DNA from: Phoronis australis | Lineage: Eukaryota > Phoronida > Phoronidae | NCBI GenBank assembly: GCA_002633005.1 | Contig: NMRA01000128.1 | Coordinates: 1-24,026, forward strand | DNA: 24,026 nt | Direction of reading: 5' to 3' | In this document: in pieces, positions 8,584 to 19,060 of the stretch | Position numbering within the stretch: the first letter of the stretch is position 1 | How the letters are laid out: the number at the start of each line of letters is the position of its first letter | The notes under the pieces: model-generated | Database searches by the model: none | Seen by the model: only the letters and a program-made list of their open reading frames with translations | What the model was told of the DNA's origin: nothing | Translations under genes and position numbers: made by a program

Positions 8584-11195
8584 TGCTCTACCTGAGTATT
8601 GTGCGCTGCTAGCGCGTTGGCGATCTTAAGGGAAGGCGTTGTGTTGTCCTTTGTGTTCAACCTTAACCGCGGTATGTTGTCAGTGTAGACTCTTCTGATT
8701 TCATTGGTCTATTTAGTACTGTCAGCTTTAGGCGACTAGTTCTGTCACTGCCAGCTGTTTTCACAATCTGGGCTCCTAACCCAGTTGTCACTTTTCAAGT
8801 ACTTATACGGAAAGGTAATTCGACAAGGGAATGGAGAGGGTGGGGCGGGGGTTCCAAACCACGGCTCACGTACATATACATTTTCGATTTCACGGTTAAA
8901 GTAGGCATTTTTTAAAGTTTTATGGTTCACAACAAAATTTAATTTTAAAAATATTTGCTCCCCTTTGGTGTAGTTAAAAATTCACTTCTTTTATTATTCT
9001 TAAGATGACATAAACAGTTTGAAAAAACGTCACGACACAGATTTTAATGCAAAATCAACTGAGTCAAAAAGTGATGTCGACATAAGTGCCGTTTACACAA
9101 CAAAAAGTTGACATGGGTCAGCTGACATGCAACGAGATGATGGAGCCTAAGTATGTGTGTAACCAGGACTTTGTGAGGTAAACCTGGGAGTAATATGAAC
9201 GGGAGAAGCAACGAGGCGAAGCCTTTTGATCTATGATTGCCTCGCGCATTCCACAGCTGCTTCGTAACAATAGCGATGGACGATGAAAGGCTTGCGCATA
9301 GTCACTGATTCAGGCATGCGCAGTATACGAGTAGTCCCGTTGAAGGTTTGGGTTAAGAGATTAAACACGCAGTGTGGCTTGGACAAGACGTGCAAACAGT
9401 TCTACACACATCGGAAATGAATTGATGAGACCACAATATCACACACATGCAGTACTCAGTACAGAATTTGTGAAGAAAAGATTTGTAATGGTTTATAAAT
9501 TAAGCTTCTTTGTATACAACGTTTTTAGTTACAGTTTTGCCTCTGACCTTTTCTTGTCCCGCGTGGTCACCAACATGTAGGCCTGCTACTGTGACATTGG
9601 CTTTGTTTGTTTGTAAACAGGCGAGTCTCGTTCTCACTTCGCTCTGTGAAACGCGGCGCTTTTGAGTTTTTCTTCACTAGGCCCTGCTGCAGTATGCCGC
9701 TCAACGACTGAACGAAGGTCAACGTTCAAAATTAATAAATCTAACCACAAACCAACCACGTTGTACACTTTTGAGCTTAATAATTATAATTTTATCCAGT
9801 GCAGAAGTTTTAGAGCAAACTGAAATTCATTATCTGCAATTTGACGTTTTAATCAAGTCATGAAAAACGGGCTTTAGCCTTGTATACTAAATATACAGCT
9901 TTGGGCCGATGTGGGTAAAAAACTGAATAAGTAAAATTTTCACAAAATTGGTGTTATTGACGACACTCTTCCTTGATTGAACTAAATTATTTATATGAAC
10001 TCAGAAAAATTGTCGTTCTGACGTTATTCTGCTGCTAAAATTGTGATGCGTTCTTTCGGGTTGACTTTCATTGGCCATTTTTTCCCCGATTCTTCAATCA
10101 GCTGTTCTTCTCTTCCACGCACCTGCGTACATGGCACAACAAATTATCGGAACTGGTTTCATTTCGTTACATGTTCTTAGTATCTTAATACCAGCAGACC
10201 GAATTTTAGAACAAATTTTGCTGCTGCGAAGCTCTCAACATCTTCCGAAAGATGTCGCAAATTTTTAGGAAATGGCGCGTGCGCGTGTCACGAGCGCGAC
10301 AGACTTTTCTTCGTTACAAAAGCCACGGGCGCTTTGGTTTATCTGTTCCTCGGTCGCAGATGACGTCACTCAATAATACGTATAAGAAAACATAAAGGCT
10401 GGACACTCGAAATCTGTTGGCTCAGAATTTTCTACTCAAATGTGCATGTAACTCCACGAAACTAGCATCGGACAACTCATAGAATACTTTCTTTCATTCG
10501 ACCTCTTCAAATTGCCGTCGAGTGGTGATTTGGCGACAAAAATGCCAAAAGAATGCCAAAATCACAAATTCAAGGAAGTGATTCCGTGATGTCATGGCAG
10601 ACGGTCTTCGCACATCCGGGTTTTGACGGACGCTCCCGAGCTAAATCCGAAAGTCTAACTTCGCGCGGCTTTCATCGTAAATCCCTCGACTACTTGATCA
10701 TGAGAAGCAGAGAGCACTTTATTGCCAAATAAATGTAATTACTCACATATTTATGTCAAATATAAATTATCCTGATACTGTATTGATATGCGAAGTTTTT
10801 GTGTACTGTGATTTCTTATGAAGGTTTTACTTTTGGCCAAAACCATTGAGTTAACTCGTCGGCCACGCGCATTGTAATATTTGCACGGACTGCGTTTCCT
10901 GGCCGAGTGTGTGTTGTGCTTCAATCAAAAAAGTGCGTGATTTCAAGATGAGAAACAAGATACGCCAGTTTATGTAATAAATTCTAAGTTAAGGGCTAAA
11001 ATGAGCCGTCAGTGGAATAAAGTTACAAATAATCATAAAATACTAACTTTAACATTCTCAATTAGTTGATTTTTGGATTAGAATTATTGAATTTGAAATA
11101 TAGGTTGCTTGCTCAAACTCGAAGTTTCACCTACGACAGGCGTACAAGTTGAAGCACAACTGAAATCCGCCATGTTTACTTTTTCATGTCCTTGA
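8584..11195. other. Upstream region of the zinc-transporter gene, non-coding
   Basis: No coding sequence was recognised. The first few hundred bases should hold the 5' UTR and promoter of the minus-strand ZnT gene. No convincing metal-response element (TGCRCNC) was found near it. A CpG-richer patch at about 10260-10370 contains a perfect CRE-type TGACGTCA at 10361-10368 and might be regulatory. The rest is AT-rich with short random frames. Confidence 0.4.
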
Positions 11196-11589
11196 GTTCA
11201 ACAAACCATGAAGAATTGTTCTTTCTCCCAATATAATTTACGGTATTCCTGCTCCACCGAGTTCGCAAGAAATTTGCGGTCAAATCACAAAAATCTTCCC
11301 AAAAAGCTCGTACGGAGCAACTCCCTGGTCGCACGCGAGGAGTACCGGAATTATCCGGTGAGTTACGGATGAACGGCAATTGCCGAGTTATTGATGCCGT
11401 GACTTTCCGTGTTGAATCGGCAATTGCCGTTCATCCGTAACTCATCGGATAATTCCTTACTTTTAGCGTGCGATTGCTCCGGACGAGCTTTTTTGTGCTT
11501 TGACCGCGAATTTCTTGCGAACTCGGTGGAGCAGGACACCGTAAATGGTATTGGGAGCCGAAAGAACAATTCCTCATTGTTTGTTGAAC
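11196..11589. repeat. Long inverted repeat (fold-back element)
   Basis: The left arm, about 191 bp (11196-11386), is the diverged reverse complement of the right arm, about 173 bp (11417-11589), around a 30-base centre. The inner ends are nearly perfect. Both contain the 12-base palindrome CGGCAATTGCCG, then GTTCATCCGTAACTC and GGATAATTCC. The outer ends share GTTCAACAAAC and GAATTGTTCTTTC. Transcribed, it would fold into one hairpin. Short frames read outward from each arm give similar peptides only because the arms are copies. It may be a fold-back transposon or two elements head to head. No clear target duplication was seen. Confidence 0.75.
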
Positions 11590-11718
11590 CTCTGTTTTGT
11601 GTAAATTTATTGAGATTTGTGTTTGCTATGGACGGCTGAAGTGAAGCACCCGTCATTTCAAGTACAGAGTGTCATACCTTGTAGTATTATATAGTGTATT
11701 GGGGACGATCAGAAGCTG

Positions 11719-11757
11719 TGGTACAAAGCGGTTTATTTAGTATACAGCTTTGTACCA
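11719..11757. repeat. Perfect 11-bp inverted repeat
   Basis: TGGTACAAAGC at 11719-11729 is the exact reverse complement of GCTTTGTACCA at 11747-11757, with a 17-base spacer. It could be a small hairpin or the relic of a MITE end. Function unknown. Confidence 0.5.
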
Positions 11758-12104
11758 AGACTACATACCAAGCTGTATTGTGACCGGTTACGCCTTAACC
11801 CTCAGTATCATTCAAAGGTTTTGATAACTACATTTTGCCCGGTGGTCATGAATTAAAAAACACCAAAATAAAATTGCCCCCCTAAAGTACTCACAAAAAC
11901 CATTTTCTAGAGGCCCTACAAAATCTGGCCCACCGACTAATGCTCATTCTCCAACGGTCATGTTGTGTCTCACCGGTGCTGTAGCGCACAAAAGATTTCG
12001 GTGTATTAATCGGCATAAGACCTGCATACGGATATCGCCCCATTGCCAGTATGATCTGTGTCGATGACCGGTAATAAATTTTAGCCGCTCATCTGTGTTC
12101 AGAC

Positions 12105-12270
12105 TCCGGCGGTCCTGTTTTTTTTTGTTTTTTTTTTTTGGTGGGGCGGTCATGTTTTAGGTGCGTCGGTCCGATTTTCTGGTCCTGCGGTCCCATTTGA
12201 TCCCCGTTGGTCCTGTTCTGTGGTGAGTCGGTCCAATTTGGAGGGCCGCCGATCATGTTGTTTCTCACCG
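12105..12270. repeat. GGTCC-rich degenerate minisatellite
   Basis: GGTCC, CGGTCAT or related words recur near 12113, 12147, 12169, 12181, 12189, 12209, 12229 and 12249, many about 20 bases apart, separated by T-rich spacers. The last unit (12250-12270, ending TCTCACCG) repeats 11955-11975 at 19 of 21 bases. A T-rich run lies at about 12117-12139. No coding role is seen. Confidence 0.45.
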
Positions 12271-12437
12271 TTTGCAAATATTCGGTCACATAGAAAGAAA
12301 TTAAAAAACAACAAAGTGTGTAAAGATTTTTTGAGACGAAATACCGGCGAATGGTGACAAAACAAAACACTTGCGAAATGTGGCGAAACATAGGCGACAA
12401 TTGCCGCGAAGCCGAGTATCAAGTTTGGCGGCGACAG

Positions 12438-12559
12438 CAGGGGCGGATCCAGGATTTTGAGTTGGGGGGCAGGGCAGAGCATTTGCCAGGATTTTGCCAG
12501 TCAGGCATTCGCACCCCCGAACTGCCAAATGTAATCTCCCCCCTCTAAATCCGCCACTG
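12438..12559. mobile_element. Small CGGATCC-type MITE, second copy
   Basis: The left end CAGGGGCGGATCCAGGATTTT is the same as in the copy at 6251. The right end TAAATCCGCCACTG is its imperfect reverse complement. Flanks are GACAG on the left and AACAG on the right, a 5-bp duplication with one mismatch. At 122 bp it has no coding capacity. Two copies of one family, each with a matching 5-bp flank, support the boundaries. Confidence 0.7.
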
Positions 12560-12564
12560 AACAG

Positions 12565-13984
12565 GTCCGAAGACTAAGTATATATTACGCAATGGTTGCT
12601 GAAGGGAGTGAAATTAAAAACTAGTCTTCAACGGTAACACATGTAAATTTGGTTCTTACAGTATGTTAAGAGCATCGCTTTTAGCCCACTAATGCCATGA
12701 ATGCGCGTCAAATGTAACGAACTGTTAGGCGTATTAGCTTGCTTTTGTCTACGTCAACGCGAGAATCACCTTTTGAATAACACCCGCAGGCAATGGTGTT
12801 CTATTCAGACCCCTATTCAATACAACCTTTTGTTGTTTGTGCTGGGATCACAAAGTGACGCAACATGGCACGAAAAGGCAGCTTCACTTATCCTTTGACG
12901 GGCTTACACTTGCGCGATTGAACTCGCGTTTTCTTATTTTACTAAGTCTTTGCTAGGACAATCTGGTTTGCCTAATACACCTAAAGTAACAAAATTCTGT
13001 TGAAGTTAGGCAGTAAGCCGACGGACTGACCTCACCCAGGCCATTTAGCCCACCGATTGACTTTACCATTGATAAAAGCCAGTAGGGAACTGGCTAGCCT
13101 TCCTTCGCGTCCGCGAAAAACGGCCCGCGAAAAAAGACTAAAACACTTCGAAACTAAATATAGGCTAGGTGCACTACCTGGGACAAAAGTGATGCCGAAA
13201 TGGGCGCAACGAAGGTCTGTAGTGGAGCGGGGGAGACGGACGTCATGTGAACTTTCCGTTTTATGGTATAGATAACGCGCATCTGCACATACGAGTTCAC
13301 TGCGCGAAGTAGACCATTGTTGAGGTACAAAACAAATCATAGCATTTGTTTTCGCACAAGTTCAACTAAAACTAATCTACCCGCAGGCTTCAATGGGTAC
13401 CATTGTTGATGAATTGTCAGTTTAAGAATTTTAAAAAATATTTATTTCACAAAAAACGACGCGTGTAGTAATACTGGATAGACAAACAAATCATCTGACC
13501 CAAATTACAACTATCTCCCACAAAACTCGACCGATTTTTGTGAGAAAAAAGGGCAAATTCTCCAATTTTTATGAGAAATTCAAACGTGAACTCTGCTTCC
13601 GTTGACAAAAATGGCGAAAGATGGAATGAGACAATGTACAATGGCTTGAGTCAACCTTCCGAAAGATTGTAGTTCTCCGATTATATATTGATGACCTTAC
13701 ATAAAACAAGAACAGGCTTCAGATATACACACTATTGCTATAAGTAAAATTGAGAAATAACACATTGACGTCGGAGATTCATGCAAAATCTGCGCATTGT
13801 GCAATCGTCTTGATGCAAATTTCAGGAATGGCTTCCGAAAGCTTGTCCTTCTTCAGTCTCAACTTTGATAATTGTGGACGCTCCAGGCAGAAACATGTTG
13901 CAAGATTGTAATATTTTGTTTTTTTATTCAAATTTTGCTGTTTCTTCATTGTTACCATGAGGTCATTTTAAATAATAACGCTTG
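12565..13984. other. Non-coding region
   Basis: No recognised gene. Small structures include a hairpin (GCCAGT with ACTGGC, 5-base loop) near 13078-13094 and a direct repeat of CCGCGAAAAA at 13111-13120 and 13125-13134. A locally GC-richer stretch lies at about 13100-13260. Frames across it on either strand show no domain. Confidence 0.35.
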
Positions 13985-14002
13985 GATCAATATCACAGAA
14001 GT

Positions 14003-14008
14003 TTTATT
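14003..14008 (-). promoter_or_regulatory. Candidate polyadenylation signal AATAAA
   Basis: Read on the minus strand this is AATAAA, set in AAAATAAAACTTCTGTG. It is the farthest plausible signal downstream of the small minus-strand gene. Another AATAAA at 15337-15342 could serve a shorter transcript. Choice uncertain. Confidence 0.3.
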
Positions 14009-15889
14009 TTGAAAACAACCATGAAAGTGCTTGTCTTGACTTCAACAACTATACTCAATGTAAATTCCAGTAACTTGTTAAAGGTGATGAGTGAAAGTCT
14101 TGTAAAGTAGCCTAGTAATACAATTGAATGTGAACAAGAAGCAACATAGTTAAGCAACCCACCACATAACTTACCGGTAATATCACGTGAATTATGCAGA
14201 TATGTTACAAAGGAAATAGTTTGAAGTTTGGCTAAAAGCACAACAGGCATTTGACTTCAATAGATAACACAACAATAACAAATTCGCTAAAAGTAACATG
14301 ATGATCAGTAGGTCTAATAAAAACTGGGTATACAAACCCTTCACATGCAGAGTCAAACAACTCCTTATTGACACCTTTGATTAAACTTGCTCTGACAATT
14401 TTAGACACAATGAACAGCGGCAAAACATGAAACATGCACCATTAACAAGAGTCAAATTTTCATCACACTTATGATAGGAACATTTATAAAAAGTTGATTT
14501 GAAAACATTGGTATCAGCACTTCAACAAAACAACATCTGGTGATCACACAAGATAGCTAATTAAACCTGGAGACAAAATCTTATCTTGTTCAATGTTCCA
14601 GAGGAGACGATAATCTCTGTCCCCAGTGTATAAAACTGGTCAACGAGACAGTGCTTTGATCTTTAATCAGAATAGAAACATGCCGGTCACCTCAACTCAA
14701 CTAGGGTGCGCTATATAGTTGCAAAAACTCCCGAAAACACAAGATCATACAAGTCTTTGTGGGATATTTCCATTATCATACCCCTCTCTACCCACCAATC
14801 CTGCCTATTCGTTCTCTTTTGTAAGCTGATAATTTCTCTAAATAAACTTTGAAGACGAACATAAAATTAAAGAATAAGTTACTTCTGTCAAGACATTTGT
14901 ATCTTTTTTAAACTACATAGCACAATCAGGCATTTTGGCCAAGTGCAACAATTCCCATGAGCACTGCAGAGCTGTAAATTGACAACAAGATATCATCACC
15001 TAACAAATAATTAACATCAAACAACACTCAGGCATTTGGCTAACAATCTTTCAAGTGGAATGTAAGTGTGCAAAAAAGTGCAATGAGAAATCAGAATGAA
15101 GTTAAAGGGGACTGTTAATTGAAGAGACTCTATTGACTTGTCTCTAGCCAGCACTCAGAAATCTGATAACAGACAGCCAAAACTTTTCGTCTGGTCTTTT
15201 ACATTTCTTGAAATGTTTGGTCTTGTCTTTTCAAGCAGACTGCAGATTTCTGTCTTTAAACTTCCAGCTGACTTTCTGCCTTAGATCAATGTTCAGAAAC
15301 AGTTCCCCAGTCTAATTAAAGGCTAATACTTTACTGTTTATTTTGATTTTCACATTTCTTTGATAACGCTGCATGCAGCACCATCTTTGATAACCATTGC
15401 ATCGGTTCTTGTTTTGGGGTGGAATCCCTTGTTTTTTGTTTTCTTTGATGACAAGTTAGCCTTCCTACTTTCGCATTATAAACCCATGGACCAACTGGTG
15501 TTCATTGATTGCTTGAATAGGAAGATTCATTGTCCTTAACTTGATTCATTCCAGTTTGACATTTATGATTTCAGCTTAACTTAATTAGCCCAGCATGGGA
15601 CTTTTTAAGACTGGTAGATTTCAATAGCTGCCTGCGAGAAAAATTTAGCCAAAATAATGTGCTCTCATTGAAAAGACATGGCAATATTTGGCATAATCTC
15701 CCACTCTTGCTTTTCTAGCGTGGTCCTGATTTTACTGAAACCTACCTATGTATGTCTCATTGGATGACAAGAGCGACACACACCGTTGATAAGTACCCAC
15801 ATGCATCACATACTGGGCAAACATAAACCTAAGGGAAACTCATTCTTTAAACATTTCCACAAGCTAGTGAAAGCAACATTGGAGAACTT

Positions 15890-17130
15890 AAAATTAGCAA
15901 ATGCATCCATGGCAGATACCGAGATTGAGGCAAAAGAAAACTAAAATTACCACAAGGAGGCACTGCAGCAGTTAAATCCATTCAATAATTGATTCCAGTT
16001 GAGCCCTCTCAAATGAAAATAATATGCTATGGGATTTGATAGGCAGAGGTGGATACCCAATGTGAACATTAAATTAATTGAACCACCACTAGAGGGCATG
16101 GAGCAAGTCAGAATTGTCCAAAAATGGGCAAGTGCAATTCTCTCCTGGACTAAAATTTAATCTACCAAATCTTATGAAGACCCTTTATAAAACTCTGTGG
16201 TAGACATTGAGACAAATGTAAAAACTAAAATTGCCACTAGGAGGCCTAATAGTAGTCATAACTGTCTAAAAATTAAGGTCACCTAGGTCAATAAAACACA
16301 TTTTTCAAATTTTCTAGGAAACAATTCTGCAATCATTTAGCAAATGGAGAATAGTAAAATTGCTACCTGGGGAACAGGAAATCGACAGGAACTGGTAGAA
16401 AATAACAACATCAGTTGCCTGCTAAATTTCATGATGATCCTTCAAAGAAATTGGTTGAGGCAGACAAAAAACTGCCACCTAAGGACATAGCTGAAGTAGC
16501 AGACATACATTTCAGATGAAAGTCAACTTGAGCTATGATATCCACTGACTGGAAACAAAACATTCAAATTTCACTACAATTTCCCCAGACAATCCTTCAA
16601 AAAACTTGATAGATATTGTGGCACTACAAAAATCAAAACTGCCACTAGGAAACATAACGGTAATTCAGGTAATGGGGTAATCGGATCAACGTCATCAATG
16701 TTCTTGTCAACAGTAACATACATATCCCCCAAGTTTCATGAGGATCATCTAACCCTTTAGCAGACATTGAGGCTGAGGTAAAATATGTAACAGGCAAAAC
16801 AATAATACTGTTATCAAAAAGCCACTTACATCTTGAAGGCGAGCCATCTGAATGTTGTCAAATGACATCCCCTCCTTGATGCAAACAGTATATCTGCCAA
16901 GTTTCATAACCATCCATTAAAGTACTTGGCTTACATAAAACAAATGAAAAAAGCTCATATTGGTGGCAAATTGGCTGCAGTTGGTTTGTCCAAAAGCCTA
17001 CAGCACGTTCTTAGGAACACACATGCCAATTTTACAAAAGTTGTTACAAGGCTTAGGAGTGTACAACATTCAACTGGGACAGACAGCTACAGGACACCAA
17101 TGAGAGAAGACACAGCAATATCCACCCACA
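15890..17130 (+). repeat. Degenerate tandem repeat, unit about 120-160 bp
   Basis: A core of the form AAACTAAAATTGCCACTAGG recurs near 15945, 16082, 16226, 16352, 16474 and 16636. Between cores are versions of AAGTTTCATGAxGATCC and GxAGACATTGAGG. Units are strongly diverged in sequence and length. Related units are found at 23660-24026. Short open frames here (such as 16926-17138) lie within repeat sequence and are unlikely to be genes. Confidence 0.65.
16086..16098 (+). promoter_or_regulatory. CTCF-like core motif in the tandem repeat
   Basis: CCACTAGAGGGCA fits the bilaterian CTCF core (CCASYAGRKGGCR) at every position. Other repeat units have partial matches, for example CCACTAGGAGGCC near 16231. 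Motif match only; binding is inferred. Confidence 0.35.
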
Positions 17131-17637
17131 TATGGTGATGTGGGCCCATAAAAATACATCAGTGTGTTACCATCAATGAATACAAATTTGCAATAACACC
17201 ACACCATAGTTCCAGTAAAACGACATGTGTAAATAAGTAGGTATTATTTAGGGTAAGCTCTACCTTACATAATCATCAAAGCAGAGGACATTTCTAGAGG
17301 AATAGGAAGCTGAGCCTGTTGTCTACACCTTAAAAACCTCATTATGTAATGCTTCTTTAAATATAAATCTGCCATTTAGTAGATTTCACTTAAATAGGTA
17401 TTGGTGGGAAATGGAGTCCAGGCCATCATCAATGTGAATGTAATAGTGTCAATATCAGAAACAATTACAACCCAATCGAAATGGCTACAGTAAAATCACT
17501 TACCACAATAAATGATACATCAATGATTACGTGTATATGAATATAAATATTAATTCAAAAATACTTTGCAAAAATAAACAATTCATACTGCAATGAACAC
17601 AATTTTTTTCTGTGACATCAGATCATCTCTTCCTTGC

Positions 17638-18743
17638 TTAATTCTTTTTCGATTCTAAAAATAGAAAAACAAAAACACAAATGATAACGACAATGGTGAG
17701 GATGAAGTAAACATCAACACGTAGGAGACAGTGTATCAATATACCAAGAACCCTGACAAGTAAAGCATAACACAAGAACCACACAACAATGTTGAAACCT
17801 GTCTGCCACAGCACTGTAAATAGTATAGTTCAAGGGGTGTTTTGTTAGTGTTGATCATGGATTTCATAAAATCAGACTAATTTGGTAAGTAAAAGCTGGA
17901 AATCAACTGTGCTGGAACATTCAAGCCATATATTTTTCATTCTTAAGTCCATCAAAGGATTTGTCGAACCATATTGAGGACAATCATTAGGCAAGCAGTG
18001 TTAGTTAAACAGATAAAATGACAACAGGGGAGCTACGACAGTCTCATAGGTCGAATACTTTGACAATAACAGACAGGCAAGGAAAATCCTGCTAAAATCA
18101 AAATGGCCAAAGGGAAAGCTATTGCATTCAAATTTGATAAAATTGATCTGTACTAGCGTATCTTCTCCCAATATCTCTGTGGTGAGTACTCTATAAAAAC
18201 TTAACTGAATTGCTGATCTAAGACAGCCATTCAAACAAGTGATCAGCCATGGGTTTATATTGCCTCAAGGTGATCAAAGGAAAACCATGTAGGCTGCTAT
18301 GACACCCTTCGGTACATCAGATAAGATAGAAAACACACTTAGGTAGTAATCCACAACCAAACCAAATACACTGATCATGACAGTTGGTTTCAAATCAAAT
18401 ATTTGACAGCAATAAACATAATCGTATGCCTGAGGTGTTTCTCATCAAATAAATATTGGAAATGGTTACACCTGCTCAAAGTTACACTTTGTTACCATGC
18501 ATAATGTAATCACGTTCACCAATAACATCTGACAATTTCCTTTAAGGTTAAAGATGTATTTGCATGCTCTTATATATAATTGTACTGTTGTATGGCAAGA
18601 ACTAAACCATGGTGCTATTTGAACATCAAGTATGCGAACATTGACAACTTGTAAATGTGAAAACAAAAAATTCTGCAAATCCGTTTCATTTGCACTAATG
18701 ACTTACTTTGGGGGTTCACATAGCCTGCATCATGCAGTGTCAT
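17638..18743 (-). CDS. Small two-helix membrane protein, two exons
   Basis: Exon 1 is 18743-18707 (12 codons plus one base, MTLHDAGYVNPQ). Exon 2 is 17813-17638 (two bases plus 57 codons and TAA). The 893-bp intron has a consensus donor (AAA|GTAAGT) and an acceptor (TATTTACAG|TG) with a branch-like CTAAC upstream. Phases match exactly, giving 70 residues. The start has A at -3, and an in-frame TAG lies upstream. A short polar N-terminus leads to helix 1 (about 19-43, FNIVVWFLCYALLVRVLG...), a tight RVD turn and helix 2 (about 47-65), ending ESKKN. The dilysine near the end hints at endoplasmic reticulum or Golgi residence but is not a strict KKXX. I do not recognise the family, and an extra middle exon cannot be excluded. 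Confidence 0.55.
17814..18706 (-). other. Predicted intron of the small membrane-protein gene
   Basis: The intron begins GTAAGT and ends TTTACAG on the minus strand. Within it only short frames occur, with no recognisable domain. Its limits rest on splice consensus and matched phase, not on transcript data. Confidence 0.5.
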
Positions 18744-19048
18744 CCTGAACACCACGTCACGATACTAACTGGATGCAGTTGAGTGAGTTGCGGCGGATCA
18801 TTTTCAACTCAAAACTCGTTCTTAAAGTCCTTGTCTTAAAATGCCAATGTGTGTCCAGTATCCGAAAATACTTATTAAATAAAATCTTATTTTCGATACC
18901 GTTTTGTTATATTCTTTTCGCCTTTCGTGCCACAAGCATTTTTTTTTACCTGTATTTGACCCTTTTCTGTGAGCAGATAATTACCAGCTGTCATCAGTTA
19001 TTTCCATACCCACATTTCCAGCTAGTTAGTTCAGGACTTGTCCTGAAT

Positions 19049-19060
19049 GCCGCCATTTTT
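19049..19060 (-). promoter_or_regulatory. YY1-type element upstream of the small membrane-protein gene
   Basis: Read on the minus strand this is AAAAAATGGCGGC, matching the orientation-specific YY1 motif (AAxATGGCGGC) usually found just downstream of animal start sites. It lies about 305 bases upstream of the predicted start codon, so transcription would begin near 19060. Its ATG would open a short upstream frame (MAAFRTSPEL..., 20 codons). Confidence 0.4.

Larger units (their letters stand above)
11590..12437. other. Non-coding repeat-rich spacer
   Basis: Apart from the hairpin at 11719 and the GGTCC repeats, no gene was recognised. Confidence 0.4.
13985..17637 (-). other. AT-rich region, possibly a long 3' UTR
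   Basis: About 3.6 kb without recognisable coding sequence follow the stop codon of the minus-strand gene, ending near an AATAAA. It may be a long 3' UTR, or simply intergenic DNA if the nearer signal at 15337-15342 is used. It contains the degenerate tandem repeat at 15890-17130. Confidence 0.3.

Noticed and set aside
8833-8853. G-rich run GGGTGGGGCGGGGG as a G-quadruplex
   Set aside because: Only three separate G runs of three or more; a fourth is missing.
11176-11656. Two similar short proteins read outward from both strands
   Set aside because: They are similar only because they lie on the arms of the inverted repeat; no domain or start context.
16926-17138. 70-codon plus-strand frame
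   Set aside because: It lies in the degenerate tandem repeat and has no domain.
17638-17813. Reading the last exon as the C-terminus of an ABCG-type transporter
   Set aside because: The helix pattern is loosely similar, but the phase-matched upstream exon begins with its own ATG and no ABC motif is seen nearby.
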